Assembly: GCA_949152475.1 (NCBI GenBank)
Contig: OX424562.1
Coordinates: forward strand, 992,001 to 1,056,000
Source: Terebella lapidaria
Lineage: Eukaryota > Annelida > Polychaeta > Terebellida > Terebellidae
Direction of reading: 5' to 3'
Length of the DNA: 64,000 nt
Below, piece after piece: positions 1 to 11,810 of this stretch. Numbering within the stretch: the stretch's first letter is position 1; each line of letters starts with the position of its first letter. The notes under the pieces are model-generated. The model made no database searches, was not told the DNA's origin, and saw only the letters and a program-made list of their open reading frames with translations. The translations under genes were made by a program, and so were the position numbers.

Positions 1-454
1 GTATTTGGGGCGGGGGTGCTACTGTTAGCATCCCGAAATACAACTGTATGAACGGTAGTGGTCAACTGTGCCAACGAATAAGTGGTATGTATGGACGATT
101 GATACATCATATCACACAAGTTGGTAATGTACATTGAAACGGAATGGAGTACATATGTAAAATTATTTCATAGTACAGTAATACCACCAAAATCCACCTT
201 TTTAGCGTTCCCATTTAGGTATATCGATATATGCTTTAGCGGCAACAGCCCAAATGTTTCCGTGTTGACATGTACGCACAAATGACACGCTTCATTGAAC
301 GGTACTGGGGCCTTATATACTGGCAGAAACCCCTCAAGTGCTGGAGCGTTTGGAGCAAACGCCGAGAACAACCGAAGGCAGCCGACTGCAGTCGGGCATT
401 TTCGGAAATGTAACGGGCACAGTACCGTATGAACACATGCGGTACATGTGCCGA
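1..454. other. No gene seen
   Basis: AT-rich sequence with only short open frames and no recognisable protein, RNA gene or repeat. It is the flank beyond the 3' end of the truncated LINE that follows. Confidence 0.4.
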
Positions 455-3258
455 AATATATTTTTTAATCTATTTTTTTCTCCTTTTAAGCCATTAGTCC
501 AGCTTTAAGAAATAATGAAGAAAAAAAACCCCTCCCCGATAGACCCCAATAGGTAGCCCCAACTGATGCAAGCCCAGAAATCCCCCCCCGTCCCATCTCA
601 GAGCCGTTGTCCACAAAATGGGCCGTCCCCGTCGCCGCTGGGGTTGTACGTTTAATACATGCGAAGTGATCAAACATAATTTGAGATGAAATGTTGTTTC
701 AGTCGTGAACCAAAGACTCGAGAGTTCGGTGATGTTTTTATAATCAGTGGGAGTTGATCCCACGAGGCTGGACCTTGATACAGGAGACTCCTGTGAACGA
801 TATCACGTTTGACCGGGTTTAAGTGTATGTTGTTGCGTTGACGCGTGTTAAAGTTGTGTATGTTTTTATTTTTTGTAAACATAGACAGGAGTGGTGTTGG
901 TAGGATAGATTGTTCTTGTCCAAACATAAATTTGCACAGTGATATTCGATACATATCGATGAAATTTGGAATTGCCAACTTACGGAATAGTGGTGGTGAG
1001 TGTTCATTATATGGTGCACCAGTTATTATGCGGACCGCTTTTCTCTGCAAAACATACAGTTTATTGAGCCGTGACTTTTTAGCAGAACCCCATAGGAGAA
1101 TTCCATATGATAAGTGTGGATGTATCAAGCTATGGTAAAGCAAGGTCAGGTTTTCTTGTGTTGAATATGTTTTAGCCGCTTTTATTGCATATAGTCCACT
1201 TCTGATCTTCTTCTGACAGACACCTATATGATCAGACCAGTTGAGCTTGTCATCTATATGCAATCCTAAGAATTTAACTGAATTGACCTTGTTGATTACG
1301 GAATTGTCGATTTCTATCTTCGAATTATATATTGGTTCATTTCGTTGATCATATAGTAGCATGTAATTAGTTTTAGTGATATTGAGCGACAGCTTATTTG
1401 CTTTGAACCAATCAGCTAGGATTTTTAATTCCTCGTTCAGCATATTGGCCATAGAATCAATATTTTTGCCAGTTAGATAGTTGTTGTGTCGTCAGCAAAG
1501 AGTATGGTGTTCACTTCCGTGAGTTTACGGGGCAAATCGTTCGTATAGATGATAAAGAGGAGAGGGCCTAATACAGATCCTTGTGGTACTCCACACGCGA
1601 TGTTGCGATAAATAGATTTGGTGCCTTTAAATTCAACGTACTGTTCCCTGTGACCGAGATAGCTTTTAAACCAGTCCAGCCCTACCCCCCGTATTCCATA
1701 ATGATTTAGTTTATGTAAAAGAATTGAGTGGTCGATCGTATCAAAAGCTTTTGATAAGTCTAAAAACAGAGCAAGAGTATATTCGTTATTTTCAAAACCA
1801 GTTAACGTATCTGATAGAAATTGAGTGACGGCATCAATCGTTGAGTGCTTTGGTCGAAAGCCATATTGACCTTTGTATAAGATGTTGTTTAATTCTAAGA
1901 AATTATATAGTCTTTTATGCATTAGTTTTTCAAGTATTTTGGACACACAGGGAAGTAGTGATATTGGGCGGTAGTTGTTAAGGTTTTGAGAATCTTTTGC
2001 TTTGAATATGGGAATGACTTTAGCTAATTTCATAGACTTCGGTACTTTGCCTTTTTCAAACGATTTATTGATAATTATCGATAAGGGATCGGATACAGAT
2101 GTGATAATTTGCTTTAAGAAATGCGTGCTGAATCCGTCATGTCCTGTGCTGTATTTAGTTTTAAATGAGGATACAATGTTCATTATTTCATATTTGTTTG
2201 TTGGATTGATGAACATCGATTTGCTATTACCAGAACACCCTAAATAGTAATTAGGAGAATGTCCAGAAGCATCAATTTTATCAGCATATTCTTTCCCAAT
2301 GTCAGAAAAAAAGTCACAGAATCCATTTGCAATAAGACTTTTGTCAGTAGTTTGTCTATCATTTATATTGAAAGCACTGGTTACATTATGCTTATTGTTT
2401 TCACGGCCGATGAGTATGTTTAGGGTTTTCCAGGTCATCTTTACATTATTTTTGAAGGAGTCCAGGATATTTTTATAGTACTGCTGTTTTGTGATTCGCT
2501 GCAATTTCCTTAGGATGTTCCTGTGTGTTAGGAATTTTATACGATAGGGATGGTTGCTAGGTTTGCCAAGGCTTTTACGGTATAATTTATCCCTTGTTTC
2601 CTTTGATTTTCGTAAACCTTTTGTTATCCACTTATTCCTAATAACTTTTTTTGCAGGAATTTTCAGAGATTTTAGAGGGGCAATATTATCGAGCACTTTG
2701 GATATCTTAGCATCAAATGTGTCATAAGCTTCGTCAACTGATAGGTTAAGCAGGAAAGACCAGTCGGTATTTTTCAACACATCATTTATCCTCCCAAATT
2801 TCGCATCATCTAAAGACCTGGTGTTGACCACAAGAGGTTTGGTTGAATTGTTTTTGTGTTTTTCACCCACACACGTGAAGACTGGGAAATGGTCGGAAAT
2901 GTCGCACACCAATATGCCAGAGAATATTTTAGAGCCGTTGTACCTAACATATATGTTGTCAATTAGCGTTGAAGATGTGTGCGTAATGCGCGTTGGTTTG
3001 GAAATAGTGGGAACAATGCCTGTTGATATGAAATTGTTAAACAGCAACGTGGTGTTATTATGCTTATCAACTTTAAGATAGTCAAAGTTTTGGTCTGTAC
3101 CAATAATGATGTCGCTCACATGTTTTCTCTTAGAGATATCCTCAAGGGCTGATTGATACTGCAATATTGAAGCTGACTCATTCGTGTTCGGTATTCTGTA
3201 TATTTCCCCAACTATGATTTTCCTCTCACGGTCAGTTATTTCTGCAAATATGGTTTCA
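455..3258 (-). mobile_element. 5'-truncated non-LTR retrotransposon (Jockey/CR1-like)
   Basis: A LINE copy reading right to left. Its 3' end is a short untranslated region (about 669 down to 455) finishing in an A-rich tail on the minus strand. The 5' end is cut inside the AP endonuclease domain near 3258, where coding similarity stops abruptly and a different sequence starts. 5' truncation is the usual result of target-primed reverse transcription. The sequence just beyond the cut, starting at 3259 with GTACCTAATCACAAGCC, matches part of the 363-bp repeat found at 33410 and elsewhere, so the LINE may have landed in or next to a copy of that repeat. The family assignment rests on the RT and endonuclease motifs and is tentative. 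Confidence 0.75.
670..3258 (-). pseudogene. LINE ORF2 remnant: endonuclease C-terminus plus reverse transcriptase, frameshifted
   Basis: The longer open part (1473-3164, 563 residues, with in-frame coding continuing to about 3258) starts with the end of an exonuclease-endonuclease-phosphatase domain; TLIDNIY and DISDHFPVF are visible. It continues into an RT domain with FLDLSKAFD near residue 469, [13 protein letters not shown] near 525 and the catalytic FADD near 555. Two residues after FADDTTT the frame stops at 1473. The C-terminal 'thumb' region (ADWFKANKLSLNITKT, then VKFLGLHIDDKLNW) continues in another frame from 1452 to 670. A single small indel near 1477 explains the break. In an intact family member this protein would nick the target and copy the element RNA. 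This copy is dead because it lacks the start and is frameshifted. Confidence 0.8.
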
Positions 3259-4608
3259 AGTACCTAATCACAAGCCGAAGGGCTTCTGGGATGGTTGTGG
3301 CCTGGAGTATGACCTTCTATAGGAAGGTTTTGTCGAAGTAGGAATCTTCAGCCTATCAGTTCTTTCATGGTGTGAAGAGTTTCTGAGTGTTACACTTCAT
3401 GCATTGTTCCTAGCCTGGCTACCATTGGATAATCCTGCAAAGACGACAGGACCAGGAGTATTGAATATTCAAGCTTTAATTTAATTAACACACAATGTAC
3501 CAGGAATCGTGACAGATTTATTGAAGGGTTTTGCCAAAGTTTGTAGCCCCAGTGTCAACACTGGCTCCGGGCACAGCTTTGCTTCAAGGCTGTCTGGTCA
3601 CGTCAGGACTGATTGACTGGCCCGATGGTCATTTGTTGTACCACCAGATTAACCAAATTACACACATCTTCCTTATACCCGTTCATGGTCACCTCATCCA
3701 AAAAACGATAATCATTCTGAATGTTATCAGTTTCGAATGTTATAGTGTAATGTATAAAATCATACATATCATAAAACTAAATAACAATACACGTGGTGTA
3801 AAGGGATTAGGGAACTGTTCTCAGGCATTCAATATGTGAGCAGAAAGGGTCGAAGAATATTGTAGCTAATCACCTTGTAAATATCATAGCTTGAGTTGTT
3901 CTAGTTCATATCACAATGTCTGGCATCACTTGATAAATGATAACAAGACACTTCTGGCCAGCACTAGGCAAACAACATAATGGTATGCGCATGTCTCTCT
4001 CTTCAGACTGCAAACTGCTGGGGGTATTCTCACAAGTACTGAACAAACAGAAACACAGCTAACCACAGTCCGCAATTGGGACAACATGGGACATATTAAT
4101 AATTGCATAATCTGGTGAATAATCCATGACGATGCTGTCCGTCTCTTGTTTCACTCAAACGTTTAGCTTATGTAATGCAGCATTGAAATATCGCTTGCAA
4201 GGTCGTATAGACCAACAGATCATTGTTGCCTTCATCACGAGGCGACATATATATTCAAATACGATAAAAACGGTCTATGGGGGATGCGTTTGTCCGGTCC
4301 TACTATCTCACCGTAGCATTTAAAAAAAATACTAGTCTGAACAACCAGATGGAAGCAATCATTGAAATATTTTCCCCTTAGTTTGATACCCAGTATTAAG
4401 TATCAATACTTAATACATACCCAGTATTAAGTATCCCGAGCGAACAAAACACGTTTTCAAATTTATCCATGCCTGATAACGGCGAAATATTGTGAGTACT
4501 TCGATAGATTTGACCGATCAGACAGCGGCTGCCCAGGAATTCCCCGACTCCGTGGGGATGGATTGTTCATCAGCATCATTGCTTGAGCACTATTCCGATA
4601 GATATATA
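3259..4608. other. Intergenic; one perfect inverted repeat
   Basis: No gene recognised in 1.35 kb. The first ~25 bases resemble the 363-bp repeat family (see 33284). At 4393-4416 there is a perfect 11-bp inverted repeat (arm GTATTAAGTAT, two-base spacer). It is followed by a second partial copy and then GAGCGAACAAAAC. The reverse complement of this block recurs near 58020-58060, so it belongs to a dispersed repeat. Confidence 0.5.
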
Positions 4609-5344
4609 TGTAAAGTTATTGACTACCGTCCGCTCTTCGGGATCCTCGAGGATAGTCCTCTCTCATCCGAGTCCTTGCGGACGCGCATCCGCTATTCCGG
4701 ATCCTTGCGGCGGCTCCGCTCACCGGAGGTCGCTGCGGACACGGTAACTACTTCAGCATTAACGGTAACCAGGTAACAGCCCACCCGACACTCCCAGGCC
4801 TACGGACACCGTTCAGAAACTAGTTCATCCCTACGGTGTTAACTGGCGGGGCCTGGCGAGCCGCGGTCTGCCTCGGGGACGGAACCCCGTACAGTCCGAC
4901 ATGCTGGCCAGAGCCTCTGTCACACGTCCCGGGAAGGGAGAGAACTGGCGATCCACAGGGCGTACGCCCCCGAGTCAGCAACTTGTCTCTCCCAGCCCGG
5001 GCCTCCCCATGGAAATCGTCCCCAGGGCTCTAGGAGCCCTCTACTCAGACCCAGGGAACACAAAGCTCATGGCGAGCCTCGTGTGCGTCCTAGTCTCGAT
5101 CTCTCGTACAATCTCCTCGATCGAGTCGCTTCCAGTGTATATATAATACACCACAAGCTGTAGGGCACACGCGAGGTCTAATCGATCCATTGTTATAGTT
5201 TACTGGAGCGTAAATTACAATGCGTCGCCGTGGCAATGCACGCTCGAACGGAGCGTGTCAAAACAAGGCCAAGTACGAAAAGGCCACATAAATGGCATTT
5301 ATGTTTACAATCACCTGCCGCGTGCTTAGGGCAAAATCGCCACA
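4609..5344 (-). repeat. 3' LTR of gypsy element 1
   Basis: 736 bp, TG...CA ends in both orientations, paired with 15547-16282. A degenerate relative of this LTR makes up the split solo LTR at 29308/48269. Immediately to the right, on the minus strand, lies the purine-rich run AAGAAGGGGG, which fits a polypurine tract next to the 3' LTR. Confidence 0.93.
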
Positions 5345-7988
5345 TTACCCCCTTCTTACAATGTTGGTCCCCAACATGTTCCGCCCGCGCCCAAAACAGC
5401 CAAAACCCGACGAAGGCTTCGCATGGCGGGGTCCGGAAGATGGCAAGATGGCAACGCCCGGAAGTCACGGCGCAAGACACTAGGACTTTAAGAGTCCCTT
5501 TTGGAAGAATGGGGAACTACCCCCGGACTTACGGAGTAAACTATAACGCGCTTTGCAATTTTGAATAAACCCTCATAAACAAGCTAAAATTTTGACCGAG
5601 GTGGTCCAAAACCGTGTGATGACCTTGGAAGGTCATCCGTTATAAAAGGACGGTGTGTCGAGTCTTTGGAATATCTTTAAGGTTAGACTTTAAATTTAGA
5701 AATTTTGTAAAACGACACACCGAGTGATCAAAAGTGATAGTACCTCTAAAAAGTGTTGCCGACCGCCCTGCCGGCCGGCTCCTCAGTTCCGCAGAACGGG
5801 TCTGAGGCAGGGCGGAGCCGCGGGAGCGACTCCGGCACGCCCGCATGACATATGTACATCTAACAGACACACATACACCTGCGGACAGCTGTCGCAGACA
5901 GCTATCAAAGCCAACGCGGCAAGCCGCATCGACTGCCAGTATCTGTATACTACAACCCGCACAGGCCTGTGTAAAGACACGCAGATGGACGGACGTCTGC
6001 ACTTACATGCAGCCGCCCGCCCGCCCGCACATCTCCAGCACGGCCCGCCTGGGGAATTTACAACTGGCAAAATCACCCGCATCTCGAACACCGGACACGC
6101 GGATCCCGCGGGATCCAGCGCCGCATCAGCGGACGAAATGCGAGTGGCACAAAACACATGTGCTACACATCTGGAGATTAATAAAAATCCGGGTACGACA
6201 TTTTTACATATACATGTATATACATGTAACAAATGATGACAGCTATACTACACGTGCAGCAATGCACGCGGTGTCGCTGCAAAACTCTGTCCCCGGTCAT
6301 ACTGACACACGCCCGGACCAAAATACATGCACTAGTAACTCATGCGGGTGCAATCATTTCCCTCCGTTGACTCCAAATCAAACCATGTATACGGGTAGAA
6401 AATAAATTTCTATCCCGGGGGACCTTGCAAATATCCTACAGTAGTTAAGATTAGTCATTCGCTTTTGCGTCCGCACCGGCGGTAAATGACGTAAAATTAA
6501 CCACCCCAGCAAGGTAGAAATTGGGCATAAAATTGACAGTAACCACTAACTTGTGGCTTGTACGAATATGTCAGACGAAAACAACAATAAATTGCCGTTC
6601 TCCAGTCTTTTCAAATATCACAGCAATCCGTCACTGTCAAAATTAGCGCAATCCCTTACACCCCTCTCGCGAAAGCAGAAATCTCCCGATTTCTTACTCT
6701 CTATTGCACCGGAAAGGAAATTTCACATACTTGTCTCACTTTGTATCAGTAAATGAGCAAGAACAGAATTCTCCAGAGACATGCCGCACACTTGTGGCTT
6801 ATAATCCTCCCATAAATAATAAATGAGATGGAAAATAAACAAAATCACTCCCCATAGCCGCTGGCACGCTTACAGGGCGATCGGACATACCCATGACGTC
6901 CGGACAGACAATCGGGCGCCCTATGGGCGTTTGCAAAGCGCCCACCCAGCAACCCCGACGTACAGCCCGGCCGCGGAGCGGTGCACGGTCCAGCCCAGAG
7001 CCTCCTCAAACGACTACCGGAGCGCGGAGCCAATAGATTAGACGCGGAGCCGGCATGGTCCATAACCTCATTGGTTAGGGGGCGAACCCTTCATACCGGC
7101 GCCCAATCTAGAGGCGCCCAAAGATGGTGAAAGCAATAGCCGGCGGACGTCCGGAGCTGCCCGCGGACGGAGTCCAGGCCGGACGCCTACCATAGAACGG
7201 CGTATTGCCCTTATCCAATGAATATGAAATTGGAATTAAAAGCCACCACAAGTGTTGCGCATGTAATATACGACCCCCTTCTTAGAAGGAGGCCGGGGTT
7301 CCGGTCATTCCGGCCGGACCGCGTATTGTAAGGTACGATCCGGACGAGAATGAGCGTCACCCGCTACCGCGGCTGGTCCGCACACGCGGACTTAACAACC
7401 GCTCCATTATCATAATGGATAGTCGGTTTCCTGCCGTAAGAAACCTTAATTACTATAACCGTAATTATAGTAATGGCTCACGGGGGATAACTACACCGAA
7501 GTCCGTCATCTTAAAGCGCCGCGGACGCCGGACGAGTCACGCTAACGAACCGCGGACGTCAGTCCTAACGTGCGGACACTATCCCCGCGTCCAGAGCCAG
7601 CTCCCCAAATCCGTGGGAAGGCGCTTCTCCCGTAGCGGACGTAAATCCCAACCTCAGTCTGGCCACATAAGAGGTTGTCCCGGGACCAGGGGCGTCCGGC
7701 CGGATCAGTAAAGTCGTCCGGCCAGCGTAACCGTCGTGCGGATTACGCCGGACAGCCGTCCACAATGTGCGGACAGGCCATCCGCATGTCCCAAGCGCTG
7801 GAAACTACAGGAGGGCGGATGCGGAGCGGCGGCGTTACGACATGAAAGTCTCCGCAGACCTCAACTCCGAAGATAGCCACAAAGTAGCCACCCGCGGAGG
7901 TAAGTCGTGCAGACTCTCACGAAACGACCTAAAACCCGTCCTTGGTGTGATAGACGGGTACCGCAGACGCATCCGCATGGGCGGAAGG
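5345..7988. other. 2.6-kb 3' region of gypsy element 1, no recognised ORF
   Basis: Lies between the end of pol and the 3' LTR, where env-like or accessory genes sit in some relatives. No minus-strand ORF here resembles an envelope or other known protein. On the plus strand there is a TATAAAAG (5641-5648), a 10-bp inverted repeat (5651-5660 with 5713-5722), and overlapping plus-strand frames of 170 and 186 codons (5724-6236, 5845-6405). The products are not recognised and may be chance frames in GC-rich DNA. The word CGGAC and relatives are repeated throughout. Confidence 0.45.
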
Positions 7989-10130
7989 TTATTCCCACCC
8001 ATACCGGGCTGGCGCACGTGGTTTCCGGCGTGGCCGCCCGCCATCCGCAGGTACTGGAGGTAGTGGGGGTACCTGCGGATCGCCGTCATCTGGCTGATAG
8101 CCACCCAGTCCATCATTTGACGGGTCAGAGAGGTCCGGGAGGCCCACCATACGGCGCACACGCTCGTCCGGAGTCCGCGGATGCTGACCGGACGGATCCC
8201 ATACGGGAGCATCATCCGGTTCCGCATCTTGAACGAGCGGATCCATGACAATCGGGCCCTCGTACTTCTTCAGATTATCGATATGGACAACCAGAACCCT
8301 ATCCGGATCGGAATCCCTCCGGATCCGGTAGTCCACATCTGTCACCTGTTTCAGTACCGTAAACGGGCCTATCCACGGCTTAGCAAATTTATTGCCTTGC
8401 TTAAGCGGCGGATAATAGTAGCGCACTTTGTCGCCTTCCGCAAAAGCTGACCTACCCTTAGCATGGGCGTCATAGCCTCGCTTCTGCCGGATGGCAGACT
8501 TGTCCAGGCGCGCGCGCGCGAAATCATGGGCGTTCGCCAGGGCGCGGCGAATCCACTCCACGTACTCCGGACCGCACTGGGGTACTGCGCCGGTCTCTGC
8601 CGCAGTTGGATACATAATATCCACGGGCAAATTTAGCTCCCGGCCGTACAACATCGCTGGCGGAGTAACTCCGGTCGAAGAGTGAACCGACGACCTGTAC
8701 GCCATTAAGACATACGGGAGGTGGTCATCCCAATCATTCGCACGATCGTTCACAAAGGCCGCCAGCATGTTGAGGACCGATCGATTAAAGCGTTCGACCT
8801 GGCCATCAGACTGGGGCCTGTAGGGGGTGGTCCGCACCTTGGTACTGCCTAGCATCTGTGCTAGGTTTCGGAACAGGTTGCTCTCAAATTGCGTGCCCTG
8901 ATCCGAATGTACCTGTTTAGGTACCCCATGGTACACCACCCATCTATTTACCAACAACCGAGGTACCTCGTCCGCAGTCTGGCGGCGCAGTGGGTAGGCG
9001 TCGGTATACTTGGTAAAATAGTCGGAAATCACTAGGATGTACCGGAAACCGCGCGGTGTGACCCGGTGGGTATCCAGTATATCCAAAGCTATCCGATCGA
9101 ACGGCGCGCCCGCCTTAACCGTGGTTAAGGGGTGGCGGCCAGGAGTCGGAACTCCCTTGCGAGCTTGACACCGAGGGCAGGCTGCGCACCACCGTTGCAC
9201 GTCCAAGCCGCTACCAGGCCAATGAAAGCGCTGTTGTAGCCTCTGGACGGTCCTCCGGATTCCCAAGTGACCGGTCACCCGGAGGTCATGCAACTGGTGG
9301 AGTACTTCTTTCCGCAGCTCCGCCGGAAGCACCAACTGCCATATGGGAGGCAGTGGAGTCGGTGGCTCATAGCGCCGGTACAAGAGGCCATCCCTCAAGG
9401 AGAGTCTTTCCCACTGGGATACTAGAGACAAAGTCTCCTCCCTGTAGGTCTTCCGCTCAACCTTCGAGGGCTTCTGGCCGGCCTCAAGGGCTGTGATTAC
9501 CGGTGCCAGAGCTCTGTCAGCTCTCTGCGCCGCAGCTATCTGCGCCGGAGAGTAGCCACCCAAGTAATTAGGCTCCTCATCCGTCGCGTCCGGCTGCGCC
9601 GCAGCGGCCATCACCACAAGGGGCAAGGACCGCTCATACTCAGACTCTCCAGAGGACGAGGGCACCCACGAGGAGTACACCGCCGGACTCGAGGAGGACT
9701 CGCTGGAGCTGAGCCGCACCTTCGCTTCGTATGCGGGACGCCCTCGCCGATAACGGCGGGTCCGCGCGCGGAGATTAGCCCTAAACGCTCCGGCCGCCAT
9801 GTTGTTAGAGGGGGCTGCGGCCTGCGGTCTCCCCGGAACGTCCAATTCCGAGTCTGAGGACGAATCCGCGGCTTGCTGGAATGGTGCCATTCCTGCACAA
9901 CCCGGATTCTTGCACTTATGACAACGGGACAGGTCGTCCGCGTTGCCGTGCAACTTACCAGCGCGATGCTCTATCTGCATGTCATACTCTTGGAGTTTGA
10001 CGAGCCACCGCGCCACCAAGCCATCGGCCTCACTATAGTTGAGGAGCCATCTCAGCGAACTATGATCAGTCCGCAAGCGGAAATGGCGTCCCAACAAATA
10101 GTGCCGGAGGCTTGGTCATCGTAACCACCG
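7989..10130 (-). pseudogene. Gypsy 1 pol, RNase H end plus integrase
   Basis: The 702-codon frame starts inside RNase H (LRTDHSSLRWLL, then GNADDLSR near the end of that domain). After a long linker it enters the integrase. The zinc-binding H-H-C-C set is visible (HDLRVTGHLG ... CAACPRC), and the DDE core follows as ALDILDTH, HSDQGTQFES and DGQVERFNRS. A GPY/F-type module (KPWIGPFTVLK) comes after it, and the protein ends in a basic tail RPRRKPRAPARYGWE typical of Ty3/gypsy pol. The integrase itself looks intact. The upstream join to RT is broken by a one-base shift near 10115. Integrase would insert the cDNA into the host chromosome. Confidence 0.88.
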
Positions 10131-11810
10131 CGAGCAACTCGCGATGAGTGGTACAGTAGTTCATTTGAGAGCGGCTCAAGGCCACACTCGCATAAGCTAC
10201 TACCCGCTCTTGCCCGTCCACGATCTGCGAGAGGACACCGCCGAGTGCGAAGTTACTCGCGTCAGTGTCCAGGATGAGCTCGCAGTCCGGACGAGGGTGC
10301 CACAGCACCGGGGCCGCAACCAAGGCCTGCCGGAGTCCCAAGAAGGCGTCAGCCTGCTCGGCGGACCAAACAAAATCGGCGCCCTTTTCCGTGAGGATAG
10401 TAAGGGGACGCGCGATCTCCGCAAAGCCGTGAATAAACCTGCGGTGGTAGCTCGCGAAGCCCAAGAAGAACCTCACGTCCGCCACGTTGCAGGGCGGAGG
10501 CCATTTCTGCACGGCCGCCACTTTTGCGGGGTCTGGTCTCACTCCGGTGCCCGTTACCATGAAGCCCAAGTACAGGATTTCCTGCGCAAATAGTTCACAC
10601 TTACTTGGCTTCAATTTAAGCCCTGCTCCGCGGATGCGATGGAGAACCATCTGGAGGTTGGTGAGGGTTTCCTCGAACGACCGGCCATACACGACGACAT
10701 CGTTGATGTAGACCATACATCGCTTCCAGAGGAACCCTTTAAGTACCATCTCCATGAGGCGCTCGAACGTCGCTGGTGCGTTACAGAGCCCGAACGGCAT
10801 TACCTTGAATTGGTAGAGCCCGTTCTTGGTAACGAAGGCAGTCTTCGCCCGATCACTCTCCTCCATCTCCACCTGCCAATACCCGGAGGCCAGATCCAGA
10901 GCACAGAAATAGTGCGACCCGGCCAGGGCATCGAAGGTATCCTCAATGTGCAGGAGAGGATATGAGTCCTTCCGCGTGGCATCGTTGAGTTTCCGATAGT
11001 CCACGCAGAACCTCCACGAGCCGTCCTTCTTCTTCACCATAACCACCGGACTGGCCCAAGGGCTGTCACTGGGTTCGATGATGTCCAAGTCGAGCATCTT
11101 TTGCACCTCCTGGTCTATGACCTCTTGGTGCACTATTGCTGCCCGACGAAGACGCTGCTTGAGAGGACGCTCGTCCACGAGGTCGATGCGGTGTTTGGCG
11201 ACGTCAGTCTTGCCAACCGCACCATCAGGACCCATGAACACATCCGCATACTGCGCAGCAGTTTGCGGAGCGCTTGGCGCTGCTCTTCATCCAACCGGTC
11301 CTTCGGAACCCGAGATTCCAAATGGTCCGGCAGGGTGAACGGGTCATCCCCGGCGGCCGCCGCCGCGCACGCAGCGCGGCAGACAGGATCGTCGGGGAGG
11401 ACACGACTCGAGGACGCGGGAATAGCAGTAGCTGCTATGCATCCGCGCTTCAGTACAATCGGAGCATCCGTAGGATTCACCACGAGGATGGGCATCGCGG
11501 CGATGCGGCGAAACTGCTCACGGGTTGCACTATACACGGTCGACCATCGAGGGGCATGCGGGGACGACGCGGCCTAGCCTCAATGATCATCTCACTCATC
11601 GGTGGCACTACTACAGTGCGCGATGCCCGCATTTGGAATGAATGCATCGGGCCCGAGCGGAAGAGGAAGTGTGTGTCCTTTCCCATCCGGAATTCGCCAG
11701 CACTAAAGTTGGCGGTCACCCGGTGGACCCGTAGAAAATTCATCCCAATAATCCCGGCCGCTCCGATATCCGCCACGATCGCCTCTGTCCGATACACCTT
11801 GTCCCCAAGG
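10066..11810 (-). pseudogene. Gypsy 1 pol, protease end plus reverse transcriptase, with YIND active site
   Basis: The main frame (10066-11241, 391 residues) holds the Ty3/gypsy RT: SPWASPVVMVKKKDGSWRF, DYRKLNDAT, ALDLASGYWQVEM, MPFGLCNAPATFERLM, then MVYINDVVVYG where YxDDxxV is expected. The first catalytic aspartate of the box is asparagine (codon AAC). The RNase H domain begins with LDTDASNFALGGVLS before the frame is lost near 10115. Upstream, 11133-11537 carries the pre-RT linker in a different frame, so a second frameshift lies near 11250. These changes should abolish polymerase activity. Confidence 0.88.

Noticed and set aside
5724..6405. Plus-strand gene in the 3' region of gypsy 1
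   Set aside because: The overlapping frames are low in complexity, match nothing recognised and lie in GC-rich DNA where chance frames are long. Only the TATA box and hairpin were kept as an observation.
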